Assembly: GCA_031549605.1 (NCBI GenBank)
Contig: JAVBPM010000001.1
Location: 1-41,492, forward strand
DNA: 41,492 bases
From: WRAI01 sp031549605
GTDB taxonomy: Bacteria > Bacillota > Clostridia > Oscillospirales > UBA929
Direction of reading: 5' to 3'
Shown here: piece by piece, positions 32,461 through 39,836 of the stretch
How positions within the stretch are numbered: position 1 is the first letter of the stretch
How the letters are laid out: the number at the start of each line of letters is the position of its first letter
Program-made: the position numbers and the translations under genes
The notes under the pieces: model-generated
What the model was told of the DNA's origin: nothing
The model's database searches: none
The model's input: only the letters and a program-made list of their open reading frames with translations

Positions 32461-34320
32461 TTAGGCTTCCGGCGGCAAGTTGGGTTGCGCGGCCGGCTCT
32501 TCTGTGCCGACCGGCTCGTCGGGCGCTTCATCAGGTTTCTTCGACAATGTCAGCGCCATAATCAGGCAGACCGGCGCGGTCAGCACCAACATATAGATAT
32601 AGCGATACTCGGCGCAGACGGGCGAGGCAATGGTCGTCAGCCACAATGCCAGCGAAGGGACAAACGGCAGCCAGCAGCGGCGGCGCTTAACCCAAATCAC
32701 GGCCATGGAGAAGAGCAGCACCCAAAATTGAATACCGGTGCCATACAGCAGCGAGAGCGGCGGTAGCGACGCCAGCTTCACGGCCCCGAAGCGGGCCAAA
32801 AACGTCTCGGCCGCCGGCCAGAGCGAGTGCCGTGCCAGCGGGTACTCTGCGTATGGAAACTCTATCCTATCCTCAAGAACGCGGGCCGATATGACCCAAC
32901 GACTGGTCGAGGGATACCAATAGCCATAGTTGAGGCACATAAAGGACTCGATATAGGTGCCGGGGTACCGGACGCCCAGCTCGGCCCACAGCTTGAGGTA
33001 GCGCAGCTTATTCTGCTCGTATGCCTCGACATTCATGACCCACTTAATCGGATCGGACAGACCCGGCTTGTACAAATCGCCAATCTCGTCTACGGGTAGC
33101 AGCTCGTTAATCGTATCCAGCTGCTGCTGTGTCATGGTGTCGCGGTGGTCGCGCACAGTGCGCGCGATCTGCTGCAGAGGAATGGACAGCGCGTGGTACG
33201 GTGGTGAGGGCGGCACTTTGAAAACCGAGAACACCAGCACATTATACAGCACCAGCGCTGCCGCTACCGAGCCGACAATGGTCAGCGTGGCGCGCAGCTG
33301 CTTGCGGAAGGCAAAGAAGAAGAAGGGTAAAAAGATGAGCAAGGCGTGGAAGCCGTTGTTGCGGTACAGCGCAAACAGCACCATGACAACGATTGTCATG
33401 ACTATGTTGCGTTTCGACGCCAAATACCCCTTCGGGTCGTGCACCGCTTCAAAGACCATCACGGTCAACAACAGCCCCAGCGCCCCGAAAAGAATGTCTT
33501 TCCAGCCGGTGACTGAGTACGCGGCGTTGACGGGAAACAGCGCAAAGAACAACAGCAGCGCAACGCGCAGCGAGGGCTTGACTCCCAGCCGGCAGAGACG
33601 ACCCAGCGTATAGGCAAATGCGGCCGACAGCAGCAGCATCTGTGACAGCGAATAGAGCGCCATGCCGTGATTGAGTGAGCCCATCGCCATGCCCAGCTTG
33701 CCAAACAGGCCGAGATAGGCGGTATGGATTAACGGGTGGCCGGCGTCGAGCGGATAGCCGCCGATGACATAGCTAAGCTGGCGGAACGAGTCCTGCGAGA
33801 AGTTTCCGGGGTAATAGGCCAACAAATAGGGCAGCCAACAGAGGAAAATAAAAGCCCAAATCAGCAAAAAGCTGCTTTTGTTGGCGGTGAAATAACGGCG
33901 CTCGCCGCGTGATGCGGTTAAATCGCTCTTGAGAATGCAGTCGAGCAGCGGCACCAACAGCGCGTAGAACATAACCGACAGGCCGACAATCTGCGCAAAG
34001 CAGGTAAACACAGCGTGAGCCGATGTGCCGAACACGGCCAGGCTGTCGTCGGCGTGCAGCGCCGTTCCAAGCACGGTAAACGTGCCAAACAGAAAGGCCA
34101 ACAGGCCGCCCGCCAACTGAACCCTGCGCGTCTTTACTGCCACCGCGCGGTTGAGCGCAAAGCAAAGCAGCAGAAAAAGTGCAAAGAAAAAAATATATTT
34201 GCCCTCGGCAATCGAAAACCCAAACTGAGTATAGGAAGCGCTGGCCGTTGCGTAGGCACCGAGAAGAACAACAAACCACGTGCGGTGCTGCCGGCAGATT
34301 TTCTTTACGATGTCAACCAT
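32461..34320 (-). CDS. Polytopic membrane protein, DUF6020-like
   Basis: A 619-aa integral membrane protein with about 12 hydrophobic helices and a long extracellular segment in the second half. YYPGNFSQDSFRQLSYV after helix 5 and GGYPLDAGHPLIHTAYLGLF resemble the family annotated DUF6020, whose layout recalls GT-C glycosyltransferases (membrane bundle plus a lumenal acidic loop). Transfer of sugars from a lipid carrier is a guess from that likeness. The start at 34320 (MVDIVKKICR) is chosen over the longer frame because the promoter at 34385-34412 places the transcript start at about 34378; AGGGGGAG lies upstream. The acidic Pro-rich tail (EAPDEPVGTEEPAAQP) is cytoplasmic or exposed. Confidence 0.7.
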   Translation of the reverse strand: MVDIVKKICRQHRTWFVVLLGAYATASASYTQFGFSIAEGKYIFFFALFLLLCFALNRAVAVKTRRVQLAGGLLAFLFGTFTVLGTALHADDSLAVFGTSAHAVFTCFAQIVGLSVMFYALLVPLLDCILKSDLTASRGERRYFTANKSSFLLIWAFIFLCWLPYLLAYYPGNFSQDSFRQLSYVIGGYPLDAGHPLIHTAYLGLFGKLGMAMGSLNHGMALYSLSQMLLLSAAFAYTLGRLCRLGVKPSLRVALLLFFALFPVNAAYSVTGWKDILFGALGLLLTVMVFEAVHDPKGYLASKRNIVMTIVVMVLFALYRNNGFHALLIFLPFFFFAFRKQLRATLTIVGSVAAALVLYNVLVFSVFKVPPSPPYHALSIPLQQIARTVRDHRDTMTQQQLDTINELLPVDEIGDLYKPGLSDPIKWVMNVEAYEQNKLRYLKLWAELGVRYPGTYIESFMCLNYGYWYPSTSRWVISARVLEDRIEFPYAEYPLARHSLWPAAETFLARFGAVKLASLPPLSLLYGTGIQFWVLLFSMAVIWVKRRRCWLPFVPSLALWLTTIASPVCAEYRYIYMLVLTAPVCLIMALTLSKKPDEAPDEPVGTEEPAAQPNLPPEA

Positions 34321-34384
34321 TCCATCACGCTCCCCCTGTAACACAAATAAATGCAGGCGCATTTCCATCGTCCGCATCCCTTAA

Positions 34385-34412
34385 AGTATACCATTTTTTG
34401 GCACATTGTCAA
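34385..34412 (-). promoter_or_regulatory. Strong promoter for the DUF6020-like gene
   Basis: On the minus strand TTGACA, 16 nt, TATACT. The -35 box is a perfect consensus. It shows that the upstream in-frame ATG at 34377 cannot be the normal start. Confidence 0.75.
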
Positions 34413-34450
34413 CGCTTGTGTCGTGATGTGAGACGCTAAAGATGCCCGGC

Positions 34451-34479
34451 TTGCCTTTTGGCAACGCCTGTGTCATAAT
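34451..34479 (+). promoter_or_regulatory. Promoter for the zinc-ribbon gene
   Basis: TTGCCT, 17 nt, CATAAT, ending 37 nt before the ATG at 34517. It is divergent from the DUF6020-like promoter. Confidence 0.6.
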
Positions 34480-34516
34480 GGAATGCATCCATTTTTTGCC
34501 GAAAGAGGTGCCCTAT

Positions 34517-34987
34517 ATGAAACTATGCAGCAGCTGCGGCGCACAGCAAAACGACGACCGTCTCACCTGTCTTGACTGCGGAAAGCCCTTGGGCGCCAGC
34601 CTGTCGACAGACCAAGAGGCACTGGTCGAGCGCGAGACGCAGATCGCATTGGAAAAACAGAGCCGCCGCGGCGACCCGCCCGCCGCTGGCTGGGAGAAGC
34701 TGGTCGGCGTGCTGTCACTGGTGGGCATGGTGGGCTGTTTCTTGCATATTGATCCCGCCGACCATCTACTGTCGCTGCTTATCGCGATCGTACTGTTTTT
34801 CATCAGCGCGTTGTACGCGCTGCTTCCCAAGCTGATGTGGGCGTTGGACAGGTTTCAGGCGCGGCAAACACTCGAATCCGATGACGACGTCGGCCCGTCG
34901 GACACCTATGTGGTGATGCGGCTGGTGATGATTTACGGCGGCCCTGCCGTAGCGGTGGTGCTGCTGATCGCACGGCAGCTGGGGTGA
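34517..34987 (+). CDS. Zinc-ribbon membrane protein
   Basis: A 156-aa protein with an N-terminal zinc ribbon MKLCSSCGAQQNDDRLTCLD (Cys4, Cys7, Cys18 and Cys21). A charged linker (about 30-55) and two hydrophobic helices (about 60-76 and 80-105) follow, then an acidic loop and a third helix at the C-terminus (about 133-153). Such zinc-ribbon membrane proteins are common in Clostridia and have no defined role. The start is set by AAAGAGGTG 7 nt upstream; the frame upstream of 34517 crosses the promoter. The structured repeats begin 12 nt after its stop. Confidence 0.75.
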   Translation: MKLCSSCGAQQNDDRLTCLDCGKPLGASLSTDQEALVERETQIALEKQSRRGDPPAAGWEKLVGVLSLVGMVGCFLHIDPADHLLSLLIAIVLFFISALYALLPKLMWALDRFQARQTLESDDDVGPSDTYVVMRLVMIYGGPAVAVVLLIARQLG

Positions 34988-34999
34988 GGGCGCGCGGAG

Positions 35000-35160
35000 A
35001 TCGGCTGTCGCCGCCGGCAACCTAACGGCTGCTGCAAAAACCATTGGAAAAAACAGCCGAAAACTCGGAACAACCTTCGGGCACCATGTGCCCTGCGGTC
35101 ATTCCGAGTTTTCGTCGGCTTTTGGGAAACGTGTTTGCCGCATCTGTAAGGTTTCCGGCG
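35000..35160. repeat. Long palindromic repeat, copy A (decayed)
   Basis: A direct copy of the 163-nt unit at 35296-35458. It shares ATCGGCTGTCGCCGCCGGC at the left end and the central AAAACTCGGA/TCCGAGTTTT stem with the GGGCACCATGTGCCC tip. Its middle arms (CAAAAACCATTGG against GGGAAACGTGTTTG) no longer pair, unlike copy B. Confidence 0.85.
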
Positions 35161-35161
35161 A

Positions 35162-35290
35162 CAGGGCACGCTTCGCTCATGCTCTCTCTCCGCCCTGCCC
35201 TTTGTCCCGGCGGGACAACCGGCACGTCTGCGTTCGGGTCGCTAAAAACGCAAGCGTTTTTCCGACCTCGCATGGCTCAGCGCTTAGTTC
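35162..35290 (-). repeat. Inverted copy of the 10.6-kb hairpin module
   Basis: On the minus strand this contains the same CTAAGCGCTGAGCCATG start (35271-35287), an AAAAACG-rich hairpin (35237-35267), a spacer hairpin (35202-35218) and the identical 22-nt block (35165-35186) seen at 10583-10707. It sits between palindrome copies A and B. Confidence 0.88.
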
Positions 35291-35295
35291 GTGCT

Positions 35296-35458
35296 ATCGG
35301 CTGTCGCCGCCGGCAACCTAACGGCTGCTGCAAAAGCCATTGGCAAAAACAGCCAAAAACTCGGAACAACCTTCGGGCACCATGTGCCCTACGGTCATTC
35401 CGAGTTTTCGTCAGCTTTTTGCCAATGGCTTTTGCGCATCCGTAAGGTTTCCGCCGGC
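35296..35458. repeat. Long palindromic repeat, copy B (near perfect)
   Basis: It folds end to end. GCCGGC ends (35309-35314 and 35453-35458), AACCTAACGG against CCGTAAGGTT, a perfect 19-bp stem (35331-35349 with 35416-35434), then AAAACTCGGA (35356-35365 with 35399-35408) and a GGGCACCATGTGCCC tip. It abuts the stop codon of the ABC ATPase gene and could terminate that operon. Confidence 0.9.
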
Positions 35459-36100
35459 TCAGACCATTAACACTCCCCCGTCCATTTCGCAGACGGTGTC
35501 GCACAGCACGGCGATGTCTTCGGCGCTGTGGCTGGCTAGGATGATGGTTTTGCCCTCGTCACGCGACAGCGACAGCAGCAGCTCGCGCATTTCGGCCACA
35601 CCGTGCTTGTCCAGGCCGTTCATCGGCTCGTCGAGTATCAGCAGCTGCGGCGCTTCCATGATGGCCTGCGCCAACCCCAGCCGCTGGCGCATACCCAGCG
35701 AGTATTTGCCGACGTGCTTGCGGTTGTCGGGGTCAAGCCCCACCTTGACCATCGCCGCGCGCTGCGCGGCCTTGTCGGCGCGGCGTCGGATGGACGCCAG
35801 CAGACTGAGGTTTTTCATGCCGCTGTAATTGAGCAGAAATCCGGGCGCTTCGATGATGATGCCGACGTCGTCGGGCACGTCGACGTCCTTGCCGATGCGC
35901 TTGCCGTTGACCACAATCTCGCCCGAGGTCAGCGGCATAAAGCCGCAGATGCACTTAAACAGCACCGTTTTGCCCGACCCGTTGCGGCCAATCACGCCGT
36001 GAATCTTGCCCTGTTCAAAGCTGACCGACACATCCTTGAGCACGGTGTGCTCCTTGAACTTCTTGACCGCGTTGGTCACGGTTACAGCCATTTCACTCAT
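35459..36100 (-). CDS. ABC transporter ATP-binding protein
   Basis: A 213-aa ATPase subunit. Walker A is GRNGSGKT, the signature is YSLGMRQRLGLAQA (a variant of LSGGQ), Walker B is LLILDEPMNGLD, and the switch histidine is in ILASHS. This ABC-2 export-type pattern (short, with GMRQRL) occurs in BcrA-like drug and peptide exporters. The start at 36100 is chosen because AAAGGTG lies upstream and the ABC fold begins there (AVTVTNAVKKFK); the longer frame overlaps the neighbour. It is the last gene of a five-gene cluster, 14 nt after the second membrane subunit, and ends at palindrome copy B. Confidence 0.92.
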   Translation of the reverse strand: MSEMAVTVTNAVKKFKEHTVLKDVSVSFEQGKIHGVIGRNGSGKTVLFKCICGFMPLTSGEIVVNGKRIGKDVDVPDDVGIIIEAPGFLLNYSGMKNLSLLASIRRRADKAAQRAAMVKVGLDPDNRKHVGKYSLGMRQRLGLAQAIMEAPQLLILDEPMNGLDKHGVAEMRELLLSLSRDEGKTIILASHSAEDIAVLCDTVCEMDGGVLMV

Positions 36101-36114
36101 AAAAACACACCTTT

Positions 36115-36945
36115 CTATATCGGAGGCAGCACGTCGATGTTCTTCTTGCGGAACGTGAGAAACAACCCGACAATCAGCAGCGCGATGAGTCCGCACAGCA
36201 CACCGATGCAATAGCCCAATGATGGGTGCTTGCTTACCCCGGTTAAATCTATCATCATGAGCGACCCCCACGACACCGGCGAAAAATTCGTGAAGCTGGG
36301 CGGAAGATACACAGCGAGAAAATGAAATAACACCAGCGCCGTTGCGACAACGCCGCCCGTGGCCCGCTTGAAACGCATGTTGAGAAAGAACATCAGCAGC
36401 CCCAGAAAGACGCCGACCAGCCAGACCATGAGAAAGCTGAGCGCGATGGCTGCCGGTGGCGCAAATAGCTGCAGGATTCTGTCGGGTACAATCGGTCTTC
36501 CGCTGTGGGCAATGGAGAAATATACACGTCCCCAGTCGGCCTCAAAGGTGGCGTTGGGCAGCAGCCAAAAAAAGCAAATCAGCAGCAGCACCAGAAAATA
36601 AACGGCTGTGCCCAGTGCAATGTAAAGAATTTGTCCGACCAACCAGCGCGGTTTGCCTGTACGCAGCAGAATGTAGGGCTGGCCGCTGTCTAAAAAAGGC
36701 GCGTCGCAGAATAGCAGCATCACACCAAGCAGCATCACCAGCAGCATTTGGTCGTTGGTGGTGAGAAACGGAAAAAACCACGGCGACACAGGTTGCCCCG
36801 ATGCGTGGACAACATCAAGAACCTGCTTAAGAATACTGTGGATAAACACGAGGTTTAACGCCACAATGATGTAAAAGCGTGGGTTGTTGGTCCATTTGCG
36901 AAAGCCGGTCATCGCAACGGCTAGCGGTTGACGCAGTTTATCCAC
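36115..36945 (-). CDS. ABC-2-like membrane subunit (second)
   Basis: A 276-aa membrane protein with about six helices (roughly 22-40, 68-90, 105-130, 165-200, 205-225 and 245-265). The ATPase gene follows at once, so it is the likely membrane partner. FLDSGQPYILLRTGKPRWLVGQI after helix 2 resembles the first cytoplasmic loop of ABC-2 export subunits. Its start overlaps the stop of the preceding gene by 8 nt, which implies translational coupling. I recognise no specific family. Confidence 0.7.
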   Translation of the reverse strand: MDKLRQPLAVAMTGFRKWTNNPRFYIIVALNLVFIHSILKQVLDVVHASGQPVSPWFFPFLTTNDQMLLVMLLGVMLLFCDAPFLDSGQPYILLRTGKPRWLVGQILYIALGTAVYFLVLLLICFFWLLPNATFEADWGRVYFSIAHSGRPIVPDRILQLFAPPAAIALSFLMVWLVGVFLGLLMFFLNMRFKRATGGVVATALVLFHFLAVYLPPSFTNFSPVSWGSLMMIDLTGVSKHPSLGYCIGVLCGLIALLIVGLFLTFRKKNIDVLPPI

Positions 36946-37729
36946 GAGCCACCCTCCTGTTCACGCCACGGCTGAAGAAAAAGCCGACAAGGCCAATAAG
37001 CACGCAGAAGTACAGCACCGCATAGAGCAAGGAAAGCCCCGGGCTTCCTAGGTCAACGCCGCTTACGACGACAAGCTCCGGGTCAGCCCACTGCGGAATT
37101 GGCACATAATAATGGGCATTGAACACAAGATAATGCAGCAGAATCGGCATGGCCAGCACAACAAACAGATTGGGGATTTTGGTGGATGCCCAGAGCGCAC
37201 AAACAGCATAGAAGGCGCCCCAAAGAGCCTTAACAAGGATATGACTGGCCATGTAAAGGAAGATATTGTCCTGCCGCCAAAAAACGTCGAAGCCTCGCAA
37301 GTCGGCTAAGTAGCCGGACAAATCCTCGGCTGCGTTGACAAAGGGAGACTTAAGGCTGAGGAGCCCTACAAACAGCAGCTGGCTAGCGGCTACGACCAGT
37401 GCTGCCGTGACAGCGCAGGCCAGCACCTTGGACAGCGAGTAGTTGTACGGTTTACTGCGGACGTAGGAAAATTTGATAAACTGCGTATTCCAGTCGGTGC
37501 AAAAAATTGTGGCGCAGGGCAAGGCGCACAACAACAGCGTCAGCTGGGACATAGTGCCGCTGCTGACACTGGCAAAGGCATTGAGTACATAGAGCGGGTA
37601 GTCTTGCAGTAAATCCTCTATGTAGTTACTAACATACGCCAGCGCGGATGCCACAATCGCGGCGACGGCGGTGGCCGTCAGCAGCGTTCGGCGCAAATCG
37701 CCGGCCAGTGTTCGTGTGAATACTCGCAT
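36938..37729 (-). CDS. ABC-2-like membrane subunit (first)
   Basis: A 263-aa membrane protein with about six helices (the first at about 15-35). IFCTDWNTQFIKFSYVRSKPYNYSLSK after helix 2 has the pattern of ABC-2 permease loops (TDWNTGFIK types), where the coupling helix meets the ATPase. It forms a plausible heterodimer with the next gene. The start is 9 nt after the lipoprotein stop, with AAGGG as a modest ribosome site. The family is not assigned beyond ABC-2-like. Confidence 0.7.
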   Translation of the reverse strand: MRVFTRTLAGDLRRTLLTATAVAAIVASALAYVSNYIEDLLQDYPLYVLNAFASVSSGTMSQLTLLLCALPCATIFCTDWNTQFIKFSYVRSKPYNYSLSKVLACAVTAALVVAASQLLFVGLLSLKSPFVNAAEDLSGYLADLRGFDVFWRQDNIFLYMASHILVKALWGAFYAVCALWASTKIPNLFVVLAMPILLHYLVFNAHYYVPIPQWADPELVVVSGVDLGSPGLSLLYAVLYFCVLIGLVGFFFSRGVNRRVARG

Positions 37730-37738
37730 AGGCAGCCC

Positions 37739-38851
37739 TTACAGCAGCTCTGCGCCGGTATGGGCGTTGATGGAGATATGCTCTGTGTTGTAGGATGGCT
37801 CACCATCGTTGTCAAGACCGGTCTCATCGCGATAGGTGATAACCCAGGCCGGCACCAGCGTTACTTTGTCCAGATCACCTTTGACGCGCTGCGGCACATA
37901 CTCCAGCCTGATTTTGTCAACAAACCAGGGGCGCTTGTCGACCAACGTGTTGTACTTGTCCACCACCTTGGATAAAGCCGCCTGTGCCGAAATGATGGGG
38001 GCTGTTTCAAGAGCACTTTCCTGCCGATACGGGGGCATAAAAAAGAGGCTCACAATGCCATCGGCCGACACCGTGGCGCGCGGCTGCTCGCACGGCACAA
38101 AACTGTAGTCGTCCACGGTGCCGTGGGAAATGGCGGTCAGCGGGATGTTGTCGATGTCGGTATATAGGTAAATGTAATAGCTGTCGTCGTCAGCGGTAAA
38201 GGGTCTCAGTTTTTCGGGGCGGAACCCTTCCGGCGTTTCATTAAAGCAATGCTCGGCCTGCTGCTGCATCGTCTGATGGTCAAGCGTGTAGCAGGTGTAG
38301 CGGTCGGACAACGTAACGCCCATGGCGGCAAAAGATTCCTTCAGTTGGGCAAAGACAATCTCCGGCGTGGCAAAGCTGTGCGGCGGCTTATCGGCGTACA
38401 CATCGATGTTGTAAAAGGGGTCGGAGGCACTGTCATGCACCGCCAGTTCCAGATATACGACAAGGGAGGAAAATACAAAAACGCCATTTTCGCCGACGGT
38501 AAGGCCACGCCCATCCGCAGTCGTGTACTGCGTATTGATTCCCGTCTCCGCGTCACCTATTGTCTCCGTCTTGACCGGCTGCTCATCGCCCAGCAGCGCG
38601 CGCATCACCGTTTCAGCGTCGAAGGTCACCGGCGCGCCCGTGTAGGTGGACACGGCGTCGACGTTCACATTGGCTTCCATCACAATGTCGGCGTCAACGG
38701 TTAGCGTGTCGTGGGGTTGTTGCTGAATGTGTGTCTGCTTAAAATCGCCCGGCGCGGAGGACGGTACCGGCGGCGCCTTTCGCATACAGCCGGCAGTTGT
38801 CATGGTCAGCAGCAGGCAACCTGTCATCAGTGCCATGTGTCGCTTATTCAT
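37739..38851 (-). CDS. Unrecognised lipoprotein of the ABC cluster
   Basis: A 370-aa predicted lipoprotein with lipobox TAGC (Cys22). The mature part has alternating strands and helices: TLTVDADIVMEANVNVDAV, FATPEIVFAQLKESFAAMGV, then a C-terminal segment ALSKVVDKYNTLVDKRPWF with VPAWVITYRDE. That last part recalls the YycI/PepSY-type folds of secreted regulators, and the annotation DUF6034 may apply; both are from memory. The ATG follows AAGGGGAT by 6 nt. It is the second gene of the cluster, after a hairpin. It could bind or protect against the secreted protein encoded upstream, which is inference. Confidence 0.7.
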   Translation of the reverse strand: MNKRHMALMTGCLLLTMTTAGCMRKAPPVPSSAPGDFKQTHIQQQPHDTLTVDADIVMEANVNVDAVSTYTGAPVTFDAETVMRALLGDEQPVKTETIGDAETGINTQYTTADGRGLTVGENGVFVFSSLVVYLELAVHDSASDPFYNIDVYADKPPHSFATPEIVFAQLKESFAAMGVTLSDRYTCYTLDHQTMQQQAEHCFNETPEGFRPEKLRPFTADDDSYYIYLYTDIDNIPLTAISHGTVDDYSFVPCEQPRATVSADGIVSLFFMPPYRQESALETAPIISAQAALSKVVDKYNTLVDKRPWFVDKIRLEYVPQRVKGDLDKVTLVPAWVITYRDETGLDNDGEPSYNTEHISINAHTGAELL

Positions 38852-38888
38852 GTGTTATCCCCTTCCGTCGAGTTAATGTATTGATAGC

Positions 38889-38917
38889 GCCGTCCGGCGG
38901 CGAGTACGCCGGACGGC
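38889..38917 (-). promoter_or_regulatory. Intra-operon hairpin after the secreted-protein gene
   Basis: A perfect 11-bp GC-rich stem GCCGTCCGGCG with its complement, 7-nt loop and no T-run. It lies between the first and second genes and can stabilise the first gene's mRNA or reduce read-through. Confidence 0.75.
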
Positions 38918-38933
38918 TTGTACACCAGCGTGG

Positions 38934-39326
38934 TTATGGCAACCAATAGATGTAAACGGCGGCAGAACCGCTGTCTGCGCTGCCGACTTGCGCGTGTAGC
39001 ACGACCTCTGTTCCAGTCGACACCGTCCTTGTATACGGCATGCTGCCGCTGCCTGGGTAACGGATTGGATTGGTGGCGTTGGTAAGCGCGGAGCCGCCCG
39101 TATTGCGAACGCGCATGATGACGCCCGATTGTGCATTCCATATGCCGTCTTTACTAATCGAGTAAGTGGCATACTGTGCACTTCTTGTTTTAGTGGCAGA
39201 TTGCGATGTTTTTACATGCCCGGGGTAGAGCACCGTCGTAAACGTCGCCGCCATGGCGGCCAAACTGCCCAGTGCGAGGATAAGCACCAGCGACAGAGCC
39301 AGCGTGCGTTTTGTCTTGCGTTTCAT
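38934..39326 (-). CDS. Small secreted protein, first gene of the ABC cluster
   Basis: A 130-aa exported protein. A signal peptide (MKRKTKRTLALSLVLILALG, cut near SLAAMA-A) is followed by a mature part of about 104 residues, rich in Ser, Thr and Gly, with no Cys. Segments such as SGVIMRVRNTGGSALTNATN and GTEVVLHAQVGSADSGSA end in AVYIYWLP and suggest a small beta-sandwich. I recognise no family; the layout recalls DUF2712 or lactococcin-972-type secreted proteins encoded ahead of ABC exporters, without clear sequence identity. The ATG follows AAAGGAGG, and a promoter lies just upstream. Two overlapping frames are shadows. The role as an antimicrobial or as a cell-envelope signal is untested. 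Confidence 0.75.
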   Translation of the reverse strand: MKRKTKRTLALSLVLILALGSLAAMAATFTTVLYPGHVKTSQSATKTRSAQYATYSISKDGIWNAQSGVIMRVRNTGGSALTNATNPIRYPGSGSMPYTRTVSTGTEVVLHAQVGSADSGSAAVYIYWLP

Positions 39327-39343
39327 AAATGTACCTCCTTTTT

Positions 39344-39372
39344 ATTATCGCGGATAACCCCGCCGATGTCAA
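39344..39372 (-). promoter_or_regulatory. Promoter of the secreted-protein/ABC cluster
   Basis: On the minus strand TTGACA, 17 nt, GATAAT. This is near consensus. The -10 box lies so close to the ribosome site (39334-39339) that the mRNA leader would be about 10-15 nt. Confidence 0.65.
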
Positions 39373-39622
39373 CTCGCATTCAACGGCAGAGTGGTGCGCG
39401 TTGTTTGATAGCGACAAAAAGAGCTAAGTTAAACTCTAAAAACACGGTAACATTGACCAATGCTGTTGGTCAATTGGTTTTCTTGAAATGTGTTGCGCAA
39501 TGATGACGAAAAAAATTGAATAATACATAATTTTATCGAAAATTGTCACCATATCGCAATGCAATAAGCCAGCATGCAAGTCGGCGCGATGATCTATGGC
39601 GCTTCTTCGTTTGTCTGCGCGC
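39373..39622. other. AT-rich control region without a gene
   Basis: This is the gap between the ABC-cluster promoter and the possible small RNA. It contains the 9-bp palindrome at 39452-39474 and a second, weaker one, AATTTT-ATCG-AAAATT, at 39529-39544. Base composition is far more AT-rich than the coding surroundings. No credible reading frame was found on either strand. Confidence 0.6.
39452..39474. promoter_or_regulatory. Perfect 9-bp palindromic operator candidate
   Basis: ATTGACCAA, 5 nt, TTGGTCAAT. This is the symmetry expected for a dimeric repressor of the TetR or MarR type. It lies about 80 nt upstream of the secreted-protein promoter. Confidence 0.55.
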
Positions 39623-39745
39623 AAAAAACCGCCGGTCACGTTTGTGACCGGCGGGTGTGATACGTAGTGGAAGGGGGGGACCACTACCGACAAGTTCTTG
39701 TTTTTTGGCTTTCTGAGCCGTTCTGAGTATTCTGACGGCATAACT
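39623..39745 (-). ncRNA. Possible small RNA with a C7 loop and intrinsic terminator
   Basis: On the minus strand a hairpin GTAGTGG-loop-CCACTAC (39664-39687) presents seven consecutive C bases in its 10-nt loop. It is followed by a strong terminator, an 11-bp CCGCCGGTCAC stem (39629-39654) and T6. C-rich loops can pair with G-rich ribosome sites, as in some Firmicutes small RNAs. The 5' end and promoter were not found. A 101-codon frame crosses both hairpins and is probably not real. Confidence 0.4.
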
Positions 39746-39777
39746 CCTAAAAAGTTCCAGCGCTGGAAAAAGTTTTT

Positions 39778-39806
39778 TTGTCAAGTGCGGCGGCGCGTGC
39801 TATACT
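39778..39806 (+). promoter_or_regulatory. Promoter for the HAD hydrolase gene
   Basis: TTGTCA, 17 nt, TATACT, ending 30 nt before the ATG. A perfect 14-nt palindrome TTCCAGCGCTGGAA (39755-39768) sits just upstream and may be a regulator site. Confidence 0.7.
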
Positions 39807-39836
39807 ATTTCTAATCTACCCAAAGAGGTGAACGCT

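Noticed and set aside
35000..35458. CRISPR array
   Set aside because: Only two long palindromic units with unrelated spacing; no short regular repeat-spacer pattern.
35022..35504. Several short frames on both strands in the repeat array
   Set aside because: They are translations of palindromic repeats; related peptides arise from both strands and from the 10.6-kb copy.
38848..39181. Two minus-strand frames of about 100 codons overlapping the secreted-protein gene
   Set aside because: Both lack signals and overlap the 130-aa gene, which has a signal peptide, ribosome site and promoter.
39436..39741. 101-codon minus-strand frame with AGGAG just before its ATG
   Set aside because: It runs through two strong hairpins including a terminator, spacing to the ribosome-like site is only 2 nt, and the translation looks like non-coding sequence.
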